Source: an uncultured Roseovarius sp. (lineage in GTDB: Bacteria > Pseudomonadota > Alphaproteobacteria > Rhodobacterales > Rhodobacteraceae). Taken from it: a stretch of DNA of 64,000 nt. The notes beneath the pieces are model-generated. The model ran no database searches. It saw only the letters and a program-made list of their open reading frames with translations, and had not been told where the DNA came from. Both the position numbers and the translations under genes were made by a program. Positions within the stretch are counted from its first letter, which is position 1; each line of letters opens with the position of its first letter. Positions 60,125 to 64,000 of this stretch are shown one piece after another. The DNA lies in assembly GCA_947503145.1 (NCBI GenBank), contig CANNCP010000005.1:124001-188000 (forward strand), in the 5' to 3' direction.

Positions 60125-60976
60125 TCAGTTTGCTTCGATTGTCTGAAAAATCCAGTCGCGGTGGTCAGACACCCGGGCATAGACCCCCGGAAAACCCTCC
60201 CAAGCGCAACCGCGGCCAAAGCTGACTACACCGACCTGCAAAAAACCCGTCGGCCCGTCGCGGACGATCAACGGCCCACCGCTGTCGCCCTGGCAGCTAT
60301 CCTTGCCGCCTTCCTCAAAACCTGCACAGAGATGCGGACCGGCGCCGGGGCGTATCTGCCCGCCATAGCTCTGGCGGCAGACATCGGTGGCCAACTGCCG
60401 GACATCGACCGACATCAAGTATTTCGAGCCGCCATCAGCACCAAACTCCAGCGCGCCCCAGCCGGCGACTTCGCTGCATGTCCTGGTCGGTGCCAGCTTG
60501 GCCTCGACCTTTTTCGATGGCAGAATGGCCAACTGGCTGTTGGATATGTCAAATGGGCTGCTGAGCTTCAGCAACGCAATGTCATGCACGTTGGCGTCGT
60601 TCGGATCGTATCCCGGATGCAAGATCAGCTTCGAGCCGCTGCGCCCGTTCGAGTCGAGCTTGCCATCGCTGGCCGCGCGAAGTGCCATCGTCACGGATGG
60701 ATCATCGTTGCCCTGGCCCCAGCAATGCGCGGCGGTTAGAACCCATTGCTGATTGATCAACGAGCCGCCGCAATACTGAACTTTTGCGCCGGTGTGATAC
60801 AGCCCGACGATAAACGGCCAGTCGCTCGCCTTGGCGCGGTCGCCGTTCACGATCCGCAAGGTCGGCTGATCGGATTTGGGATCGACACATTCCATCTGCG
60901 TCTGCGCGATCACCGCACTGGCCATCCCCAGGGTAAGCGTCGCCGAGACGGCAATTTTCTTGAACAACTTTTTCAT
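60125..60976 (-). CDS. secreted trypsin-like serine protease (S1A), zymogen form
   Basis: A complete chymotrypsin-fold protease of 283 residues, unusual for bacteria in its eukaryote-like detail. A signal peptide (MKKLFKKIAVSATLTLGMAS...) leads to a short pro-segment and the activation site LRIVNGD (cut after R41 expected). The triad is intact: TAAHC (H84), HDIALLKL (D132) and CQGDSGGP (S232). Asp 226, six residues before the Ser, predicts trypsin specificity for Arg/Lys. Cys pairs such as YCGGSL...TAAHC and the loop around 199-228 match S1A disulfides. It lies inside the eight-gene exported-protein cluster, with gaps of 12 and 17 bp. Confidence 0.93.
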   Translation of the reverse strand: MKKLFKKIAVSATLTLGMASAVIAQTQMECVDPKSDQPTLRIVNGDRAKASDWPFIVGLYHTGAKVQYCGGSLINQQWVLTAAHCWGQGNDDPSVTMALRAASDGKLDSNGRSGSKLILHPGYDPNDANVHDIALLKLSSPFDISNSQLAILPSKKVEAKLAPTRTCSEVAGWGALEFGADGGSKYLMSVDVRQLATDVCRQSYGGQIRPGAGPHLCAGFEEGGKDSCQGDSGGPLIVRDGPTGFLQVGVVSFGRGCAWEGFPGVYARVSDHRDWIFQTIEAN

Positions 60977-60988
60977 AAATCTCTCCGA

Positions 60989-61534
60989 TCAATTCGTGAT
61001 GCGGTAATCAAGGTAAGTCACGTCGCGGGCCGAACATTCTGCCTGCGACCTCTGGTGATTGCTCAGGTGCAGGTTCATCGTCGATCTGGTGACCTTCTGC
61101 CCCGGAATCGCGTAGTCGTCTCCGTCAAGCTGGTAATCCTCGCGGCTGGTCAGGGTGATCGAGATCTTGCCAACCCCGACACCTTCCTCGGGCGGGTGAT
61201 AAAGCGGAAATGTGTCGCGCCCGCCAAAGCAATACTGCGTGCCTGCTTCCACCTCGACATAGGTTTCGCCACCCGGATGGGTCAGCACATTGGGGTAGAG
61301 TTGCTGGAAATCCCCCTTGATCGGCGCGTCATAGACCGAAACGAACCCCGACTGGTTAGGCATAAAGCACAGCACCAGAAGTTCGTTCACCTGAAAGCTG
61401 GGCTTGGACACGGTCTGACCCTGTTCGAACTCTTCCAGCCCGGTCATGTAGGCGTCGATGCAGGCGGCGGAGCCTGCCACCGGGGCGACAGCAAGCGCGC
61501 CTGCGCAAACGGTTCTGAGGAATAAGTATTTCAT
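60989..61534 (-). CDS. exported DUF4384-like protein
   Basis: Unknown function. A 181-residue exported protein with signal LRTVCAGALAVAPVAGSAA. The pattern SFQVNELLVLCFMPNQSGFV, then SVYDAPIKGDFQQLYPNVLT, resembles DUF4384 (a beta-rich domain with a conserved strand followed by Q-x-LYPN), as in the gene at 62702. It has four Cys in the mature part, which may pair. It sits between the YbaY-like lipoprotein gene and the trypsin gene with gaps of 13 and 12 bp. DUF4384 proteins are, from memory, often encoded beside caspase-like or serine proteases. Confidence 0.75.
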   Translation of the reverse strand: MKYLFLRTVCAGALAVAPVAGSAACIDAYMTGLEEFEQGQTVSKPSFQVNELLVLCFMPNQSGFVSVYDAPIKGDFQQLYPNVLTHPGGETYVEVEAGTQYCFGGRDTFPLYHPPEEGVGVGKISITLTSREDYQLDGDDYAIPGQKVTRSTMNLHLSNHQRSQAECSARDVTYLDYRITN

Positions 61535-61547
61535 GATAATCGCTTTC

Positions 61548-62093
61548 TTACTCGGATGTGGGGACCAGAACGATCTCGACAGGCTTGCTGGGCTTTTCCG
61601 CCAGCGTGACGGTTCCGGTCAGCACGTGCCCGATGGATGAATTCAGCGTGGCGTCGATGGTCATCGGATAGGCGTCCGCAGCCGCGCTGACTGGGATTTT
61701 CATTTCGTAGGGCGGCCCGCCCGTCGTCTTGATCGACTTGCTCGAAGGCGCGCCCCCCGCCGCGCTGCCAGCACGCACGGTCAGTTCGCTGCCCACGGGC
61801 ACCAGAAGGCGGACGTAATAGACAACGTTCAGCGCCAGATCATGATGCGCGGGGATGACAGAGGCATTTCTGTTCACTTTCGGGGGCGCCTTTCTGGTTG
61901 GGGTGGCAGCCGTCTTCTTCGTCGGGCCGGGCGCCGGTTCCGGGATGATCACTTGCTCGACCGGCTGCGGTTTAGGCCCGCCGAAATACGGCGTGACGTT
62001 TGTGCAGCCCTGCACCAGCAATGCCGCCCCCAGCATCAGGGCCAGCCTGCCATCGCGCCACATGATCCGTTGATTTCCACAAACCTCAGACAT
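61548..62093 (-). CDS. lipoprotein with a YbaY-like domain
   Basis: An outer-membrane or periplasmic lipoprotein of 181 residues. The signal ends in a lipobox (LMLGAALLVQGC, Cys near residue 30). A Pro/Lys/Thr-rich linker (about 40-75) follows, then a beta-sandwich-like domain whose pattern (VYYVRLLVPVGSELTVRAG ... GGPPYEMKIPV ... GHVLTGTVTL) recalls the YbaY/YscW family, but I am only moderately sure. It starts 5 bp after the OmpA-type gene stop. A structural or chaperone role at the outer membrane would fit the neighbours. Confidence 0.75.
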   Translation of the reverse strand: MSEVCGNQRIMWRDGRLALMLGAALLVQGCTNVTPYFGGPKPQPVEQVIIPEPAPGPTKKTAATPTRKAPPKVNRNASVIPAHHDLALNVVYYVRLLVPVGSELTVRAGSAAGGAPSSKSIKTTGGPPYEMKIPVSAAADAYPMTIDATLNSSIGHVLTGTVTLAEKPSKPVEIVLVPTSE

Positions 62094-62098
62094 GTCGG

Positions 62099-62671
62099 TT
62101 ACTCCACTGCTACAGGGGTGATTTCGACCCTCCGGTTAAGAGCCGAGTTGGGGTCATCCGAGTTCAGTAGCTGGGCCTCGCCAAAACTGCGAACCCGGAG
62201 CGAAAGCGCAAAATCCACATCGGCCAGCAGATGACTCGCCGTCGCCGCTGCCCGCGCCTGGCCCAGTACCTGATTGTCCTGTGCAGCGCCCACCGCATCC
62301 GTGTGCCCGTCGATGAAAAACGCAGCTTTGCGCAGCGCCTCATCCTCGGCGATCACTTCGGCCACCTTGGACAGCAACGCCTGCGATGCGGGCGTCAGAG
62401 CGGCGCTGCCAAACTCGAAGTTGATCGCAAAGCTGACTGCCTCCAGCTCCGGCTCGGTCTCGACGATCGAGATGGCCCGCGCCGTCGAACTGGCCTGCGA
62501 GCGGCTGAGCGCGCAATGTATTTGCGCCTTGTCCGCAGCTTCGGTCAGCAGGGTCGGCACATCGCCGCAGCCTTCGTCGGCAATGGCCGCATGACCTGTT
62601 GCCATCAACACCGTCAAGGCTACCGTCTGAACCATGCGACCGACGTGGCCGTTTGGAAGAATGCAACGCAT
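62099..62671 (-). CDS. OmpA-family peptidoglycan-binding protein
   Basis: A periplasmic protein of 190 residues with a signal (MVQTVALTVLMATGHAAIA) and an OmpA-C domain (about 82-187): FAINFEFGSAALTPASQAL, FFIDGHTDAVGAAQDNQVLG, RVRSFGEAQLL and SALNRRVEI, which holds the Arg that binds diaminopimelate. It lacks a lipobox and a beta-barrel. The ribosome site AGGAGG is the best in the cluster. It may tether the system to the cell wall. Gap of 30 bp from the DUF4384 gene upstream. Confidence 0.88.
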   Translation of the reverse strand: MRCILPNGHVGRMVQTVALTVLMATGHAAIADEGCGDVPTLLTEAADKAQIHCALSRSQASSTARAISIVETEPELEAVSFAINFEFGSAALTPASQALLSKVAEVIAEDEALRKAAFFIDGHTDAVGAAQDNQVLGQARAAATASHLLADVDFALSLRVRSFGEAQLLNSDDPNSALNRRVEITPVAVE

Positions 62672-62701
62672 CTCGATACCTCCTCTTGCCTCGGACCTGG
62701 C

Positions 62702-63295
62702 TTACTTGGCGATTACATATTCCAGCGTCGCGTTACGGATTTTCGTGTCGCCGGCGGACTCAAAAAATGTGCTCAGGGCATCGGTCGTCGCCTCGGCAGG
62801 TTGAATCGCGCGCGGAAAGGTCTTTTCGGTGTCAAAGAGCGACGCAATAAGCGCATCGAACGTGTTGCTATCACCGTCAATCGCGATCAACTTGACCACT
62901 TCCGACCCGCCTTCGCCACTGACTTTGAATTCATAATTGGCGCCCTGTGCGGGCACCAGCATCGTATCTTGGGCCTGCACCTCGCCGCCTTCGACGAACT
63001 TGTTGGGATAAATCATCTGGATCGTCCCGGCGCTGTCCATGTTCAGGATGTAGACCTTGGCCCCTTCCACCCCGCTCAGTTCGAACGCGATCCGGTCGCC
63101 GGCGGTCAGTACGCCCTTGGCGGCGCTCGCCTCATCGGCCACGGTGATCGGCTTCAGCGTCGCGACCATCTCGGTTTCGGCCACTTCAACCGCACTCAGC
63201 GCGCGAAAGCTGTCAAGGTTGTCCATATCGGCGAATGCCATGCTTGCGGCCCCCATCAGGGCGGCGGTGGCAGTGATTCTAAATGCTTTGAACAT
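62702..63295 (-). CDS. exported DUF4384 protein
   Basis: First gene of the eight-gene cluster, 197 residues. It has a signal peptide (ITATAALMGAASMAFA) and a beta-rich DUF4384 domain: LTAGDRIAFELSGVEGAKVY, ILNMDSAGTIQMIYPN and FVEGGEVQAQDTMLVPAQG. The function of DUF4384 is not established; it is often found in exported proteins next to proteases. The C-terminal 60 residues are Ala/Thr-rich with no clear domain. Its start (ribosome site AAGGGA) faces the gene at 63462 across 166 bp of AT-rich control sequence. Confidence 0.85.
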   Translation of the reverse strand: MFKAFRITATAALMGAASMAFADMDNLDSFRALSAVEVAETEMVATLKPITVADEASAAKGVLTAGDRIAFELSGVEGAKVYILNMDSAGTIQMIYPNKFVEGGEVQAQDTMLVPAQGANYEFKVSGEGGSEVVKLIAIDGDSNTFDALIASLFDTEKTFPRAIQPAEATTDALSTFFESAGDTKIRNATLEYVIAK

Positions 63296-63389
63296 GATCT
63301 TGGTCCCTTTGTTGGTTTGGGTCAGCTTCTGTGTTGTCTGATCCCAAGATAGGCGATACCGGTTTGCAACTCAATGTGAGTGGACTACA

Positions 63390-63423
63390 CTGATTTTTAG
63401 TATGCCGACTAATTTCTAGTATG
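63390..63423. promoter_or_regulatory. 15-bp direct repeats in the divergent control region
   Basis: CTGATTTTTAGTATG (63390-63404) and CTAATTTCTAGTATG (63409-63423) match at 13 of 15 positions with a 19-bp period. They lie in the AT-rich gap between the cluster start (63295) and the divergent gene (63462), a typical place for a regulator site. Confidence 0.45.
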
Positions 63424-63461
63424 GATTTTCAATCCGTGGCTTCCCTCCTTATCTGAGTAGC

Positions 63462-64000
63462 ATGATGATCGATCACACTGATATCCGCACGCTTGAGAGT
63501 TTGCGCCGGGCAAAAACAGAATTCCACAATAAACTTTGCCGCGCCTCTGCCGACAGCGCCCCCCTACTGCTGCAAAAGCTGCGCAGCGAGAATGTATTTG
63601 TGCTCAGCGAATTCTTCTTTTTGCTCAGCGCGTTCGGCCTGATCGCCCACCCCAACAAGCTGGAATCCTATATTCTGAACCACAACACCCAACTGGCCGA
63701 CCTGATCGCAAGCGACGAACGGCGCAAGCTGATGGGGCTGGAAGTGCCACGGCTCAGACGGGGCGTCTTCAGCATGATCCAGATACATAAAGCCAAGGCA
63801 AACCTGCTATCGGCCACGCCCGGCCTCGACCAGGCCGACATCCAGCGGCTTACGATCATGTTATTTTCGCCCGAAACCGGCCGCCGCGTGATCGAATACC
63901 TGGAAGCCGCCGGTTTCCTCACCCGTGTGGCGACCCCATATTATTCCAAGATCGTGCAATCGCATGGCATGATCGAAGAATACTTTGCCGAATATCTGGC
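63462..64000 (+). CDS. unrecognised protein, cut by the right edge
   Basis: An ATG at 63462 (a second one follows directly) opens a frame with no stop to the window end, at least 179 residues. It has no signal peptide. The N-terminal part is helical (ESLRRAKTEFHNKLCRASAD; VFVLSEFFFLLSAFGLIAHP), and the later segment DIQRLTIMLFSPETGRRVIE with EAAGFLTRVATPYYSKIV looks like a winged helix. I do not recognise the family. As a soluble protein divergent from the exported-protease cluster, it could be its regulator. Codon use matches the neighbours. Confidence 0.6.
   Translation, partial: MMIDHTDIRTLESLRRAKTEFHNKLCRASADSAPLLLQKLRSENVFVLSEFFFLLSAFGLIAHPNKLESYILNHNTQLADLIASDERRKLMGLEVPRLRRGVFSMIQIHKAKANLLSATPGLDQADIQRLTIMLFSPETGRRVIEYLEAAGFLTRVATPYYSKIVQSHGMIEEYFAEYL

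Noticed and set aside
1..64000. tRNA, rRNA and CRISPR arrays
   Set aside because: No T-loop-like GGTTCGAATCC context in the gaps, no rRNA-like block and no regularly spaced direct repeats were found by reading; a covariance search would be decisive.

Overview
The window looks like chromosome of a marine Roseobacter-type alphaproteobacterium (Rhodobacterales). The evidence is high GC with strong C/G third positions, a split glyS/glyQ with a small membrane-anchored gene between them, a class I lysyl-tRNA synthetase, FAD/GcvT-type dimethylglycine dehydrogenases, a Tpa-like aminotransferase and a compact tad pilus locus. I found no rRNA, tRNA, CRISPR array, transposase or prophage gene.

Layout. 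(1) 181-6716, minus: pyruvate phosphate dikinase, then glyQ, a small membrane-anchored protein and glyS. (2) 6866-14184: a SPOR/peptidoglycan-binding/degenerate trypsin-fold protein, an ABC exporter, a Tpa-like aminotransferase and dprA. (3) 14605-20370: topA, an L,D-transpeptidase, both subunits of a 3-oxoacid CoA-transferase, and a lytic transglycosylase on the other strand. (4) 20843-33374: a tad/Flp type IVc pilus locus: two Flp pilins, CpaB, the CpaC secretin, an OmpA-like lipoprotein, CpaE, CpaF, TadB, TadC, two TPR lipoproteins, a prepilin peptidase and an AAA+ ATPase. (5) 33491-37886: a cytochrome c lipoprotein, lysS, a TerB-like protein, a stand-alone Lrp-type effector domain and a GlcD-type dehydrogenase. 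(6) 37927-45826: methylated-amine catabolism: two FAD/GcvT dehydrogenases around a betaine-homocysteine methyltransferase-like gene, with a LysE exporter, an XRE-cupin regulator and a free-methionine-sulfoxide reductase. (7) 45960-49907: a thiolase, an anti-sigma antagonist/kinase pair, hspQ and a lytic-transglycosylase-like lipoprotein. (8) 50051-57721: lolA, ftsK, an aminotransferase, an amidase and a ubiH-type hydroxylase.

(9) 57752-63295, minus: the most unusual block. Eight tightly packed genes all encode exported proteins: two DUF4384-like proteins, an OmpA-type peptidoglycan binder, a YbaY-like lipoprotein, an intact trypsin zymogen, an HExxH metallopeptidase, a Cys-containing unknown and an M14-like carboxypeptidase. 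A divergent, unrecognised gene at 63462 runs off the right edge. I infer an envelope or secreted proteolysis system.

A 116-bp MITE-like element occurs three times in full (20393, 49068, 59347), each flanked by TA, and once as a decayed half (about 12651). The copy at 59347 sits in the overlap of two genes of block 9. It adds exactly 38 codons to one signal peptide while keeping the stop codon of the other gene. The element folds into two hairpins whose stems differ between copies by compensatory or wobble changes.
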